DNA from: Anagrus nilaparvatae
Taxonomy: Eukaryota; Arthropoda; Insecta; Hymenoptera; Mymaridae
DNA: 64,000 bases
Assembly (NCBI GenBank): GCA_022575985.1
Contig: JAKSXM010000272.1
Coordinates: 20,270,501 to 20,334,500, forward strand
Direction of reading: 5' to 3'
Made by a program: the position numbers and the translations under genes. The notes under the pieces were generated by a model, which saw only the letters and a program-made list of their open reading frames with translations, ran no database searches and was not told the DNA's origin. Below, piece after piece: positions 12,230 to 25,800 of this stretch. How positions within the stretch are numbered: position 1 is the first letter of the stretch; every line of letters starts with the position of its first letter.

Positions 12230-12340
12230 GTCCAGAAAGCACATATTTGTGGTGCGATTCGAAAATACGTGCTTTCTTACCACTGACTTTTACTCTGGGC
12301 CATACTTTATTTTTACGGCCTAGGATAAAAATATGCTATT
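12230..12340 (-). repeat. Partial copy of the dispersed hairpin repeat
   Basis: TGGGCCATACTTTATTTTTA followed by CGGCCTAGGA matches, inverted, the start of copy B (TCCTAGGCCAGAAAAATAAA, GAATGGCCCA). The upstream CCAGAAAGCACATATTTGTG segment may belong to the tail. Confidence 0.5.
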
Positions 12341-12489
12341 TCAAAATGTTTTCAGACCCATCACATGAAATTTTATTCCAATTATTACAATATTATTATC
12401 TTATAAGTTATACATAGCCTATAATTGTGTGGTTAACATGCATAGTATACCTAAGTATAAAAATAAATTTCAAATAAAAAAAGTAATTA

Positions 12490-13260
12490 GTATGGGATTT
12501 AAGGCATACCCCTCGGATTTTTGGTAACTATTGATTTATACACTTTTTTTTAGCTGAATATGTTCATTTGGGTGTCTAGTTTATATGCAAAAAAATCCAG
12601 AACTTGCTCGGTAAAAATACTCCCCCCCCGCCCCCCATAATGGGGCGATAAAGAAAATTAAAAAAAAAACATTGGGTCATGTTTATGATTCGTTTTCAAG
12701 AAAAAAACTTCCTTACAACTTTTTTGGAAAATTATTTCCCTAGGAGATATGACGGGTGAAAAACTGCAATTTTCACCCCTAAAAATACGTGTTTTGGATC
12801 AGTTTTTCTTTAATAGCTCAAAAAGTATTGCACTTGTTAGGATGTATAATGGCTCAATTTAAAAGTCAATAAAACGGGAATCATTTTCTAATTTATTTAT
12901 TTTTCATTGACCACTGCCAATGTAAAAAAAGCGCGTAAAAGATGGCGCTGTAATTGACAGTATGACAATTTGCCATCTTTTTCCTCAATTATCTCCAAAC
13001 AGGTAAGTTTTACAAAAAAATTTATTGTTGCTCTTTTACAAAGCAAAAAATTATCTTTCATTTGAGACTAATTAGAGGCTTATAGCATTAATAATAATAA
13101 AGTTACGACAAAAATAAAAAAATAAAAAAATTTTAATTTTTAAAAAGGTCACCTTGGGGGGGAGAAGGAAAATTCGGATCCAAAAATCCAAATAGGGAAT
13201 ATTTAATTTTATATTTTTTTACATTTCCAGAAATTTTGGTCTTAATACATGGCGTACTTT
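12490..13260. repeat. Probable old interspersed element
   Basis: The outer segments carry CCTCGGATTTTTGG (about 12511) and the inverted CCAAAAATCCAAATAGGG (about 13180). Between them lie C-tracts and G-tracts (12622-12645, 13156-13163) and a hairpin TGAAAAACTGCAATTTTCAC (12749-12775 region). No coding content. Ends are uncertain. Confidence 0.4.
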
Positions 13261-13839
13261 TTGGTTTATAGTACAATAAATTTTCAAAAACATGCTATTT
13301 TTAAAAAAAATTCAAATAAATTTTCATTTTTTGGAAAATTATCGGAAAAATATACTGCTTGCAGAAAATAACTTAGTAACAACCTTTTGTAGGGCAATTT
13401 CCCTAATATCTCCGATCTTTTTTTTTTCTCCACTACACTTTCAGAACGAGATTTGATCGTTTCAAGAATTTTCAACTCTGCGAATTTTCCCATTTAATTG
13501 AAAATTTCACTATTTTTTTTGCACAAAAGATAAAAGTTTTCATAATTAATGTATTCTCAATTAAAATCTCTTTAAAATGCCTTTTTTTCATTTTCATATC
13601 TTTATTAAAAAAAAAGTTATTTAAGAAAACAGCAGACAAACATTTTTACCTTTTCATCGTACGTCATTTATCTTGGCGACAAAGGTGAATTACTCCTATT
13701 GTTTTCCAAAAAATTAGTGAAACCAATATTTTTTTCAATCAATATTTTTCCGTTACATGCATACAAAAAAAGGTCTGCTTGCATATTTAATATACAAGAA
13801 AAGAAGCAATAATTTGAATGCAATAAAGAATAGTATATT
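13261..13839. other. Gene-free DNA
   Basis: AT-rich. The stretch near 13390-13420 loosely echoes the GAGATATGACGGG segment at 12746, so some of it may be old repeat. No gene. Confidence 0.4.
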
Positions 13840-14063
13840 ACGGTCCTAGGCCAGAAAAATAAAGAATGGCCCAAACCCCACGTAAATTACCTTCCGAGGC
13901 GAAGCCGAGGATGGTAAACTGCGTTTGGGTCATTCTTTGTTTATGGCCGAGGATTGTTCAAAATTTTTTTGCGATTGTGGCGAGAAAATACGTCTTTGCC
14001 GGACGCGCAGCGTCCGGGAAATACGTATACTTTCGGGCCGCAGTACAAAAAAAAATTTTTTTT
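13840..14063 (+). repeat. Dispersed hairpin repeat, copy B
   Basis: The left stem starts at about 13844 (TCCTAGGCCAGAAAAATAAA) and pairs with the right stem at about 13922-13953 (CGTTTGGGTCATTCTTTGTT). The loop holds the GGCGAAGCCGAGG sequence also seen inverted in copy C. The tail contains a perfect GC-rich hairpin, CCGGACGCGCAGCGTCCGG (13999-14017). This is the most complete copy in the window. Confidence 0.75.
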
Positions 14064-15239
14064 GGAAACATTTTTAGTCAGAAACAAGATTTCTTGATGT
14101 GCTGTTGTTTTTAAGTAAGGATTCAGTATTGTGCATTTGTATGATCAAAGTTATAAACAAATAGCAATTAATACATCAATAAAGCAAGTAATAAATAATA
14201 TACTTCATTTTCATTATAGATAAGATTATTTACAACTTAATACAACGAAATTAAAATGCTTGCCCTTTGTTTTTAGGAACATATTACTAAAAACATAATA
14301 TTTATTGAAATTACTTCATCCGTATCCTTAAAAACCTGACAATTTTCAATTTCAATTGAATATAACGTAATTAACATGCTTGCCCTTCAGGGCTGCCCTT
14401 TATATGTAAATATATACATATGCATTAAAAACATAATTATTAATAAATTTTGCATTTGAGCCTCTAAAACACCACAGAATTTTTTTCATTGAATATTATA
14501 AAAATTACATTTTTCATCTTATAGAACTGCCCTTTTTGACCCTTATTTATTGATTATTTTTGTATTTTAATAGTTACGAAGTAAGTTTTTTAGTTTAAAT
14601 TTATATCAGTACCCTCAGTAATTAATTTGAATTGCTTTTTTAGTTGATTTAAATAATTTAATTTATTGCTACTGATTTTTGACCCTTTTTTACCCTTTGA
14701 GGGTTAAATTTAAAAGACCAAGCACTTGCATTTTTTGCGTTTGAACTAGACAACCTTACAAACAATTTCCGCTTTAAAAAATGAAAATCGACCCAGTTGC
14801 CCGCAATCCAGAGGTATTAGAAAAATCTAGTTTCAGGTGCCATACTAAATATACAAAATTCCACTAAAAAAAAATAAATTATGCAAAATAGCTATTTTTT
14901 TTATAACCCAAATAATACTTATATTTTTATTATATTTTATTTTTATCGGATATTAAAATTCTTTGCTATACATTTTTTCACGAGCCACTTGTTTATATAT
15001 AAAAAAATATTTTTTTCTTGGAAATTTTTTAAACCATGCTTATTTTATTATAAGCTGAAGGGTCAACGAATTCGTGTTATATATAGAAACTAAAACTTTG
15101 CAAGTTCCAACAAGTTTTATATTTTGTTATGATACGTCTCATCCAAAGTCATAAAAAAGTATTATTGTTTTAATTAAAATAAAAGTTTTAATAATACACT
15201 TTGTACTTATTACTTACTTTACTTTATTTTCACAGTAAA
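14064..15239. other. Gene-free AT-rich DNA with a weak duplication
   Basis: ATGCTTGCCCTT occurs at 14254 and 14378 in similar flanks (ACGAAATTAAA against ACGTAATTAAC), a diverged duplication of about 120 bp. Nothing else was recognised. Confidence 0.5.
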
Positions 15240-15796
15240 ATTGCACAAATAAATTCAACACCGTTTTATTTAACACCACGCGTCGGCACATAAAAACGCA
15301 GGATCGCTCAGGATTTAAATGTGTGTTTGTAATATACCCACATATTCCATCCTTCTCGAAATTTCTTCATCCTACTTCATCCTATATTAGTATTACACAC
15401 ATTCACTTATAAAAATGTACACACCAACCAATAACAAAACGTTTAATTTAAAAAAAAAAACTTTCGGATTCGTTCATCCCTCGTTTCCCTCCCCAATGAC
15501 AGCACGTGTTTGAGAAACTACAGTATACTGTATTTTGTGTATATTATGTGTACTTCCCTGGCGTTGACTTGCTGCATACGATTGCGATGTTCATTGTATA
15601 CTTCCAGTTACCGGTTTGACTTTCAACGTGAAACTTTACTTCTGCGTCTCTCTAAAATAAAAAAGATGTTTTCTGCTGTACATTTGGTGAATCCTCTTCC
15701 TCCGTTATTCTCTTCAATAATAATCATAATAACCATAGACTTAACCTTGAAATTAAAAAATTGGAATCATAATTTTTTTATTTTTTCAATGTTTAG
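15240..15796 (+). promoter_or_regulatory. Presumed promoter and 5' UTR of the large gene
   Basis: This is the less AT-biased sequence just upstream of the first coding exon. It has a CCAAT-containing stretch (about 15425-15432), a pyrimidine-rich block (about 15465-15495) and a CACGTG E-box (15503-15508). A usable acceptor (TTTTTTCAATGTTTAG, ending 15796) lies just before the start codon, so a 5' UTR intron is possible, for example from the GTGAAT at 15687. No TATA box or initiator can be assigned with confidence. The frame at 15510-15800 ends before the gene and is probably untranslated leader. Confidence 0.35.
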
Positions 15797-15810
15797 ATAG
15801 CTCAAAAAAA

Positions 15811-16254
15811 ATGAAGGATTTAGATTTGCAAGAACCTAACCCAGGGTTGACCCCTGAGTCAAATCCTTTTAGAAAACATTTTCAAAATGTAACTTGTTGT
15901 ACAGCTAGAAATAACATTGTAAGTTATATGAGAAAATATAAAGTTAAAGAAAAAATAGCAATATTTGCTTGCAAAATTGAATGTGCCAATTCTATAATTA
16001 AAAATGCATGTTCTAAGTGCCAATATGAAATAGATAAAGTTTATCAAAGACAAAAATGTGATAATCCATTTAATTTAAATCATAACAAAAAAAAAATATC
16101 CAGAAGAAAATTAATTATAATTTGTGAAAGACATAAACGTTATGCAAATGTAATAAAAAATTGTGAAATTGTTTGTAATGATTGTTTAAAAATGGCTGAA
16201 AAAAAATTTAAAAAGATAATCGACAGACAAGTTAGGATGAATTCAGAAAAAAAG
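15811..16254 (+). CDS. Large orphan gene, coding exon 1: Cys-rich N-terminus
   Basis: Encodes residues 1-148. The ATG at 15811 is the first after an in-frame TAA at 15754. The exon ends at a consensus donor (AAG|GTAAGT) in phase 0. Eleven Cys and one His in two clusters suggest zinc binding: C54-x3-C58-x8-C67-x2-C70, and C105-x2-H108-x9-C118-x3-C122-x2-C125, with C29, C30 and C83 outside. The rest is Lys-rich, which would suit nucleic-acid contact. I do not recognise the fold. The next in-phase exon lies 29.6 kb downstream. If the acceptor at 15796 is used, an upstream exon could extend the protein, because no stop separates it from the ATG. Exon status is well supported by phase and donor; function is unknown. 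Confidence 0.8.
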
Positions 16255-18806
16255 GTAAGTTTTTTTATTAAAAAAACAATTGATTAACTATTAAAAATAT
16301 AGGTTAAAATAAAATATTCACTAATTTTTGAGATTATTAAACAATAAAGTGTAAAAAAATTGGCGGGAAAAAAGCAGAAAAGTTAAGCATATAACAATAT
16401 AAGTACATTAAAAACAAGATAATTTTTTTATTTCATAAATAAAAAAGAATGTTAATTTGATAAGAACATAAATTTTTTTATTTACATAAACGAGATAAAA
16501 CTAACTTCCATGTATTATAGATCACCATCTTCTAAATAAAATTATTACATTGGAATGCATATAAGCTGCCTTATAGGCATTCAATAATAACTTTCATATA
16601 CTAAACTATACATAAAAGTGCATAAACTATATATATTTACAATGTATACAATACTCTGTAATTCACTTTGTAAAAGTCGTGTATTTAATTTATTATTTAG
16701 GTTAAAAATGTTACATGTTTGCATTTTTTTTTTTAAATTCAATTATAATATTAAAAATACTAATATCTAGAACATTGTTTAATGAACTAAGTTATGACAT
16801 TTAGATTTTTTATTGAACTTTTTATTAGTAAACTAAGGTATACTTTGTATACCTCAAACAATGTTTGTTTAAAAATTTTTTTAGTTTTTTGCATATTATT
16901 TTTTGAATCTTTGTAATTTTATATCAATTGATTTTAAAATATGAAAATTTGATGTAAATGTTTCATCATTTACCAGGTTATTTATATTTGGCATTTTTTA
17001 AAAATATAAAATTTTTATCATTTTAAACATTATTTTTATATTGTAATAATTATAAGAAATTTTTGTACCAGATTTAATTTATATATAATAAAAATTAAAA
17101 ATCTTTGTATATAAACTTTTTGCAATCAATAAGTACCTTTGTCGTTGCAATTCATAGTTCAAGCCGTCACTTGATCCAGATTCATTAGTTAGGTGTAATG
17201 CTTCATTTTCTTGAAAATGTATAGAAGAGTAACTATTTATATGGTTTCTTAAATTAGATATTCTTGTAAAGGTAAGATTTTAGGTATTGTTTATGTGCTC
17301 GGAAACTTTGAACAAAATGGCATTTAGGATTGCGCTATAAGAACATAAAATCTCTTATTAATTCTTGAACATCTTAAAAAATTGTAGAATTTTCAAGGCA
17401 TATTATAAGCATGACTTGATCCATGTAAAATTTATCAACTCTATAATAATAAAATTTATTAAATATTCACTTAAGTAAATACAAAATGATGGTTTCAGCA
17501 AAACACTCCTAACAGATTTCTGTTATTTCTTAAAAATTAATTTAAATGTTTTTATTTATTTTAAATTTCATGAATGAATTTCAATCCTGATTTCAATGCT
17601 TAATTAAAACTATTTCATATAATAATTAAGTATTATCTTAGCAAACAACTAATTAAAATAATTATAAAATTTGATTCCGATAACTATATTAATGGGTAAG
17701 ATTAAATATTGTTCACTCAATGCTTTAACACTAAAGATAATTTTAATTTTCATTTTGCTTTTATTTATAATTTAAATATAATTGATAATTATTCTTTTAA
17801 TTATTGTCATTGAAGTTTAAGGATACTACAGGGGATACTACCAACATAGCAGATATAGAGCAAAACTCGATAATTACTTCTGGTACTAATTTCTAAAATT
17901 ATTCCAATCATCTAATTTTTATCCATATCAAAACTTTTATAAAATATTAACAAATTCTATCATTATATTGTATGTAAAATTTATGAATGAAAACAAAAAT
18001 TATCATTAATGTGCATTAATGATATACTAAACTTACCTGAAACTTACGGATTCTTAAATTAAATTCAGGTCATTCAGGGTTAAATCAGTATGATAATAAA
18101 TTATCAGCATAATAATTATTATAAAGATAATATTTTTTAATAATAACTGTATAGATATTTATTTTAAAAAAATTAATTAATCTTTTTGTGTACATGATTT
18201 AAAAAATTTAATTCATTGGATTATCAAACATTACTTTCATAATTGGAAATTTTTTAATCTTAAATTATTTTTTAGTTCTTAAAATAAGAATATAATCAAA
18301 AAATTAATACTCTGCATAACTATCTGAATTTTTGATAAGAAAAATAATACAAAACAATACAGATTAATCAAAATATATTTTTTTAATAATTACCAATTTA
18401 TTATAATTGATTTTATGCAAGATTTTATACCAATAATATTATTTTTATCTTTAAAAATATGAATGATTACCAAATAATTACTACTGATTATTTGTATTGA
18501 ATAAAATATTTAAAATTATTTTTTTTAGTAAAAATATTTAAAAAATTTTATTTAGATATGTACTTGTAATCTTAAATTTTGTTTTTCAAATTAATTTAAT
18601 TCTACATAATGCTATGCCAATAACATGCAGGATATTTTTTTTACATGAATATAAAATTAATAAATTAAATACTAAAAGTAGGTTGCAAAAATTAAAAAAA
18701 AAGTTGACCGTATTGCATTTAAACACTTTTCACTTTTGCATTTGCATTTAATATTCATTTTGATTATTTTTATTGAAATATTATTGCATCACATTTTTTT
18801 TCTCTT

Positions 18807-19047
18807 TACACGCAAAAAAAAGAATAGTAAAATTAACCTATAAAAATGTAGTAAAAACAAATTGACATAGATTGGTAAATATAACCAAAAAATTAGTAAA
18901 TTTTTCTAAAAAAATTTAGGTTTTTGTTTTATAAACAAATTTTATTAGTAAATTTTACTAATAATTTATAGTGACTTTTAACCAAACTGAATTTAGTAAA
19001 CAACATCGTAATTTTAGTTATATTTACTAATTTTTTGTATGCGTGTA
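18807..19047 (+). mobile_element. Short inverted-repeat element, about 240 bp, copy 1
   Basis: The left end TACACGCAAAAAAAAGAATA pairs with the right end TTTTTTGTATGCGTGTA. Internal pieces such as TTTTAACCAAACTGAATTTA recur at 40325-40500 (same strand), and an inverted relative lies at about 22610-22810. Non-coding MITE-like family. Confidence 0.75.
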
Positions 19048-19359
19048 CATTTTGTTTTTTAATTTAAATTTATAAAATAATTAATTCAGTCCATATTAAA
19101 TTCTGATGATAGATGATACTTTTTAGTGTCATTTTTTAAAATTCAGGAAGTTCAGTGCACGACTAAGTGTTGCATGACTGAGCCCCTAATTTCACTTTTT
19201 ATGATTTATGCAAAGATTTATGCGATAAAAATACATGTAAAACATAGAATGTAAATTACCAATCCTTTATATGCAAAGATCCAACCCTAAAATTAAAAAT
19301 AATATACCCCGTAACTCAACTCATAGTAATTTTTAACGCATGCATGATGAAAATAGTAC

Positions 19360-19760
19360 ATTTTTATTCTAGGGATTCTAGTGAGCGGCCAGAAAACACG
19401 AATTTCTCGGCTTCTGCGTGACTGAAAAAAACGTCTTTTCTCGCTACAAACGCAGAAAAATTTTCGGGAAAATTTTATATAACGCTTGTGCATAAGGCTG
19501 ACTCCTGGCAGGACGCTTTATGCACGCATCAAGGCGAGCATTTAGCAAACCAGGCGGAAAATTATCATTGAAGTTGCTCTACTTCACCTCACACTTTTGC
19601 TTTACCACCTCGATTACCGTGCGGAACGCTTCCTGTCTGAACTCAGCCTAAATAAAGAATGTGCCAAATCGCAATTAACCTCACAGTTAACATCCTCGGC
19701 TTCACCTCGGAAGGTACGGGAAGGTACTTTGCGTACGATTTTGGCCATTCATTAATATTC
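19360..19760 (-). repeat. Rearranged copy of the dispersed hairpin repeat
   Basis: The first part (about 19385-19475) matches, inverted, the tail of the hairpin family (GCGAGAAAAGACG-type). The second part (19652-19760) matches its stem region in + orientation, with AATAAAGAATGTGCCAAATC, CTTCACCTCGGAAGG and ATTTTGGCCATTC. Unrelated sequence of about 175 bp separates them. Confidence 0.55.
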
Positions 19761-20344
19761 TGGAGAAGAGTCGTACTATACATTTCGAACTGCTAAGAAG
19801 AAAAAATTATAAGTCAGTTTGGTAATCAATGACCTCGTCAATGACTAGAGTTGACATTTTTTTCAGTATTAACATGGTTATTCCTAATTTTTTTTACCTT
19901 TTTCTCCATGGCATTTGTCATTTTATTTGCCTTCCATTTTACATAAGCTCAAAAAGACATAAAGTAGTAATTATTTTCTTTTAAAAAAGTGGTACATTAA
20001 AATAATATTAATAGCAACAGAAGTATACAATATGGGGCTATAAATAAATGCAACCACCTGCTTAATATTATGTTTACAAAGAAAAGCGAATTATAAATGC
20101 ATATAATATTATATTTAAGTTTGTCTTTATGTAGTCTACATTACACGCTATAAATATAATAATATTTTTGCGAAAAAAAATTCTATTGTTAGTTACTTCA
20201 AACTCGACTTCAAACATTTAATAAATTTATGTTAAAAAATATTAACTTTCATATTTTTCAAGGTGAATGAACTTTTAATAGTATTTTTTTTTTAAAATCA
20301 AATTACGATTATTTAAATTACTTATGATTCAGCGTGATTCAGCT

Positions 20345-20366
20345 ATAATAATAATAATAATAAATT
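20345..20366. repeat. ATA/TAA microsatellite
   Basis: Uninterrupted ATAATAATAATAATAATAAA-type trinucleotide run. Confidence 0.85.
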
Positions 20367-21072
20367 TTTATTTTATTGAATATTTTTTTCGATTTTTTTA
20401 ATACAAAGTGAGCTTTATGCATCATCTTTGTTTATTCTTTTCAGTTTTTTTTGGATTATTAAAAATGTCTTCTGATAGGTTTATGCCAAGGTTTATGCAT
20501 TTGTATTAAATTGCTGAACGATGAGTCATTCAGAGTCACCCAGATTTTTAAAAGGATTTAATAAATAACAAAAAATTGAAAATTTGCACTCTTTCATAAT
20601 CACTGTTTTCTAACCCCCATCCATTTTTCGCGAACATGAATAGTCCCTAGGTTTTTTTAATTCAAAATTTGGTACTGCTGTCAAATCTAACATCTTAGCT
20701 AACATCTAGCTTGAAAATTTCAGTAAAATAGAAAAAGAAGAGCTTAATTTTTTTGAATGTATATAGGTGACCACTTGGGTGACCATTTTTAAGACCAAAC
20801 TCTTCAACAAATTTTCTCACAGGGGTGCATAAAGGTATTTTAATTTTATTTCTCATATTTTTGTTTTGCAAAACATTAATTTTTTAAAAATTGCACTTAA
20901 TTATCTCATAAAAGAATCAAGTTCCATCGGTTCTTAAAATTCTTTCAAAGTCTTCAATGTGCAGTCTATAGTGGGGCACAAAGCCCAATTTTTTTGTATA
21001 ATAAATATTGTCCGTATTAATGTCTTTATCAGTGTTTTTTGTTTATGTGTCGTGGTCTTGGTTGTTGTATAT

Positions 21073-21330
21073 TATGTCACGCGAGATGTCACGCGAGATG
21101 TCACGATTATGTTATAATGCAAACAGCAAGCCTGCTGTATTATCGAAGAATATAATATATAACTTTTACCTGAACTTTTATATTCTTTGGTATTATATGT
21201 ATGCCGAGATGTATAGTGCAAATGTGCAAATGGCCAACCTCATGGACAATATATCTAATATTGTAGTACAGTGCAAAATGCAAGCCTCCTGTCAACCTCC
21301 TGTATTATATGGCCTCAAAAGATGCGAGGA
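21073..21330. repeat. Short tandem repeats
   Basis: ATGTCACGCGAG is repeated twice and begins a third time (21073-21105). Further on, GCAAGCCTGCTGTATTAT (about 21127) is echoed by GCAAGCCTCCTGTCAACC and CTCCTGTATTATATGG (about 21280-21312). The open frame across them is due to the repeats and has no recognisable domain. Confidence 0.6.
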
Positions 21331-22609
21331 CAGATAAGGGGGCAGGTGCTCGTTCATTTAAGAGTGCTTAAGCTTACTGCACCATATAATAAGAGATTTA
21401 ATTGGTTTCTCGATTGATTTAAGATCTTTCGGTATTTTCCTATGATTTAATATTGAATATGCGTTTCAAAGTATTAGAATATAGCACTCTTTTTTTACTT
21501 ACTTCCTGACAATACGTAGTCAGGGTTTTTGTCCGGGGAGAGAGCTTTATGAGGGGAGGCGAGGGGGGAGGTCTTAAATGTCAAATTTCCTACCCGATTC
21601 CTACCATAAACTATACACGAAACTGTATTTTCCTCTCGAATTTTGAAAAAAATACATTACAAAAAAAAATCTAGGGACGGGTTAAAGCTCCAAATTTGGC
21701 TCCAAAATGTATTTTAAAATTCTGAATAAAAGCTATTTTTCTCTGCCAAGAATTTTTTAGCAAATGTAGATTCTTGCATTAATACTCGCATAAATACAAG
21801 CATAAATATAAAACTTCAAAAAATTTAAATATTGTATCGACTTTTGTAAACGTATATTTTTGTTGATGCAATCAAAAATTATGTACAAACATGGCTTCAA
21901 TATTGAATATATGAACAACCAATCGTTTTTTTGTAAAACTTTATTTTCTTTTATGGCTAGAAATGTATTTCAGTTAGTTTAAAAAACTCAGTTACTATCT
22001 ATCAGTCTTCTATACAACAAGTGCGTTTATCAAAATTATTAAAATAAAATAATTAAAGGGCGAGTTCTGGGCGAGTTCGAGAGCGAGTAGAAAAATTAAT
22101 ATGAGGTAAATAGCAAGTAGAAAATTTTTAAATTTATTACCCCTTTTTTGATTTCAAAATTTACTACCTAAATTAAAGATTTCAGTTAAAAAAGTTGAAA
22201 GCTTTAACCAGTTTTTCCTGAGGTTTTTCCCGAGTTTTTCCTTTCTCGTACAAAATTTAGCAATTTAAAATTTTGTTTTTTCTGAAATTTTTTCAAATAA
22301 ATTTGCTAATTTGAATAATACACCTTGACAATAAGACAATAAGGCTTATCTTCAAGCTTAAAACTGTCGTATAATTTTTGCCGCAATATTTAATTTTCAT
22401 ACATAGAAAAGAACGAAGTAATTATCAGACTAATTATTGTAAAAGTGTAATACTGTGAAATTACGTGCAGAGCTTTTATTTTTAAAGCTACAAGTTAACA
22501 AGAAATGATAAGATTTAATCTAAAAATAATTTTTTTAATTGTTTTTGCTGTAAAGTAAAATTTACCACGAATTTACATAAATACCTAATTTAAATTATTT
22601 AACGGTTAT

Positions 22610-22810
22610 TAGTTTAGCTACATTTAGTTTATAGTAATCAGAAAAAAAAACTAAATTTACGTTTTTGCTTAATAAATTAAGTTTGGGTAAAAATCACTAT
22701 TAATTTTTAATATAAATTTTGCTAATAAAATTTGTTTACAAAAATATTTTTTGTAAAATTTACTGATTTTTTGGTTGAGTTTACCAATATTTATTGATTT
22801 CTATTTAATT
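22610..22810 (-). mobile_element. Short inverted-repeat element, copy 2
   Basis: Inverted, diverged relative of the 18807-19047 element. AGTTTGGGTAAAAATCACTA, AATAAAATTTGTTTACAAAA and GATTTTTTGGTTGAGTTTAC match the complement of that copy. The terminal ACACGCA ends are not preserved. Confidence 0.65.
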
Positions 22811-25800
22811 TTTTATTTGTTTTTCATCCATTTTTGTTTTTTTATTCAGCCCTAGGCTCGGTCCTAGGGCACAAAAGTTGATTTGAAACCGAGTTTGAAA
22901 CATGCATAAAAAACCTGATAAAAAAATTCTATTAATATATTTTTAAAATTAAAACTCAATTAAAATGTACTACGAGATGTACTATTTCAATTTTGTTAAG
23001 TGACATTTTTTCGAATTTTTTTTTTACTATAAACGCAAACTTTTATGGATGAGATACATAAAAGGATTGTTAATATATTTTTTTACTCATTTTTCTTTTT
23101 TTAATTATAAATAAAAATTAAAGTCGTGTTTTGTTGGGCAAAATTAATATTTTATCAAGCCTCTGATTGGTCAGGATTGGTCGATAGCAGGGTAGATACA
23201 TAAAAAAATGACTAACATCCAGTACTCTTAAAAACAAAATTTATAGCTAGCTTATTTGTGAGCCAGGTGAGATACCATAAAACGAATGTAATTAAAAGAA
23301 TGGCGAGTTACAATAATTTTATCTGAGATTTTATCTAACTCGTTATCTAATATGCAACCCTTTTAAAACCCTTTATTTTTTATTTTTAAGGTGACTCATG
23401 GTATCAGATCCTCATCAGATCCGTATATTTTAGAGTGACATCAGAAGGGGACATAACTAATTAATTAAATTTTATTATTTATTTTATAGATACGTGAATA
23501 TTTAGAAGTTATCTCGGAACTTATTATGATTTATTTATGAAAAAAAAAATATTGTAAAACGGAAATAAATAATTTTATGTTTTTTACATTGGAAAAGTTT
23601 CTATTTTTGTTAAAAAACACGTGGGAGCAATTTTATTTAAAAAGATTCGTTATTGAATTAGTACGAAGTAAAACAATATCAACTCCCATAAGAACGCGTT
23701 TTAACCTTAGTTTTCACTTGCTTATTTTTTTCTTAATTAATTGGGAACCTGGGAATTGTTTGGGATCAATGGATTTGTTTTTTAATTATTTTAATTTCCA
23801 GTAAATTTTAGTTCATGTTATTCGTTTTTTATAAACTGCTTGAGCCATCTTAAACTTATGCAAAATAATTTTTAGCCCATTTGACCCATGACTGGTTTCG
23901 ACCCCCCCCCTTCTCCTTATGAATATTTTCCACCGATTTTCCACGTTGAGTATAATGTTTGCATTATTTATCGCATTATTTATACTATAAATTGTTAAAA
24001 AATCAACAAGGATTATTAACTGCAATTTAAATAATTAATTATTGATCTATTGAAAAAAAAATTGAATTCTCTGAACAATAATAAAAACAGGTTACTAATT
24101 TTAACTTTATTTAAATATTTAAAAAAAAAAAACAAATTTTTTAAGTATCAGCTTTTAGGTATCGAGTGAGCAGTCAAGTACAATATTTAATTACCTAATA
24201 ACAAGAATTTTAACAAAAAATAGTAACTTGAATAGTACAGTTATTTTTTTCCAGTAAAAAATTTTTTAAATGAAAAAATAAAAAGTAATACATTTTTTAT
24301 TTGAAAAATTCTTGGTAAAAATTCGTAAAAATTCTTATGCATGATATAAAAAATAACAAAGGATACATATTTAAAAAAATTATTTTCATGAATATTATAT
24401 TAGCAATAACATTTTCCCATTAAATTTGCGTGTTTGTAATGTAATAGTTAAAAAGTATACAAACTGTATTTAAAAAAATTCATTATTATTTAAATATTTA
24501 GTGCTGGTGGTATTAAAGTGAAGGAAAAATAATAAATTTTGTGGTATACCACAGTTTGTGTAAAAAAGTTTAATTTTTGAAGTACCTCGTGAAGTACGAA
24601 TTGAATTTAATTTTTTATGACAATTTTTTTGAATTTTATTTTTTAAGTACAGTAAGGATATGTGAAAAGTTCATATACAAAACAATGGATTTTTCTATGA
24701 GGGGAATGCAAGGAATATCGAGAAGAATATAATAGACAGGGAAACATAAATTTTCATAAATTTCATTTTCATAATACTTTCAAAAGATGCTAATATTTAA
24801 ACTTTTGTACCAGGATATTTATTTGTTCCTTTGAATTTTTTATTTTTGTTTCTGATGCAGTAAAATCTATTATTCACAGCTATTTTTTTTATTTTTCAGT
24901 TTCATTTATTTTTTTGCAAAATAATGATCATTAAGTTTGTGATTCTATAATTTAAGAGATTCCAATAAAACTCGATTTGTTTCAGAATGCGTTGAGGGGA
25001 ACAATGCTTACACAATAATAAAGTTTTTTATTGTATTTATATTTATTTAGCCCTTTGGCATTATGCTATAATCTGATTGAAAATATTTGTGTAAATATTT
25101 GTTAGACTATTACGGACTATTAAAATGAACTTATTGGTTTACTTTGTAAACTAAAAACAAATGCAATGTTTTTTTAATTCATTGTTTTTTCATTAACACA
25201 AAGTCGTTTGATTTTTGTCAATTAAATATACTTCTTGTCGAGATTCTTGTTAAGTTTAAATTGTGTAATGGGCGTGTAATGGGTTCATGTTTGACATTGG
25301 ATCCATTAGTCGTATTTCTGCTGACGCGCTAGCCTAGTAACGAGTAAAACATTAGTGTGAGATCCAAGGGCAATAACCCATGTTTTAAAATTAAAGGAAA
25401 AAACCTTAATATATAATATCCCAAAAATCCAAATAAAAATCATAACGAATTAATTTTGGAAAATTTCTATGAAACTTTTGCTCGAATCAAAATATTCCCA
25501 ATTTATTATATTGACGTACCTATTATATTCAAATAAAAATAAAAAAGTTTCATTACCTACAGTCAAAAGATTTCTAGTCATCATTAAAAGCCCCATCATT
25601 AAAATTAAAAATTAATTTAGAAAAATATCTCTTTGTTTTTCACATCCTTTTATAATAATATAATAATCAAAAAAATATTAATAAAATTTTATCATTCATC
25701 TCTCTAAAACTTTCTATCTCGTACACTTTGTACATGCATATAATTAAAAATGATACTGTTTTAATATAATTTTTCGCAAGCAAAAACTAAATTAATATAA

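Noticed and set aside
15510..15800. 96-residue frame before the gene
   Set aside because: It does not join in frame to exon 1 and has no recognisable domain. Better read as promoter or leader sequence.
16255..16287. Reading exon 1 on to the TAA at 16285 as a complete 158-residue protein
   Set aside because: The strong AAG|GTAAGT donor and the phase-matched downstream exons fit better. An intron-retained short form remains possible but is not needed.
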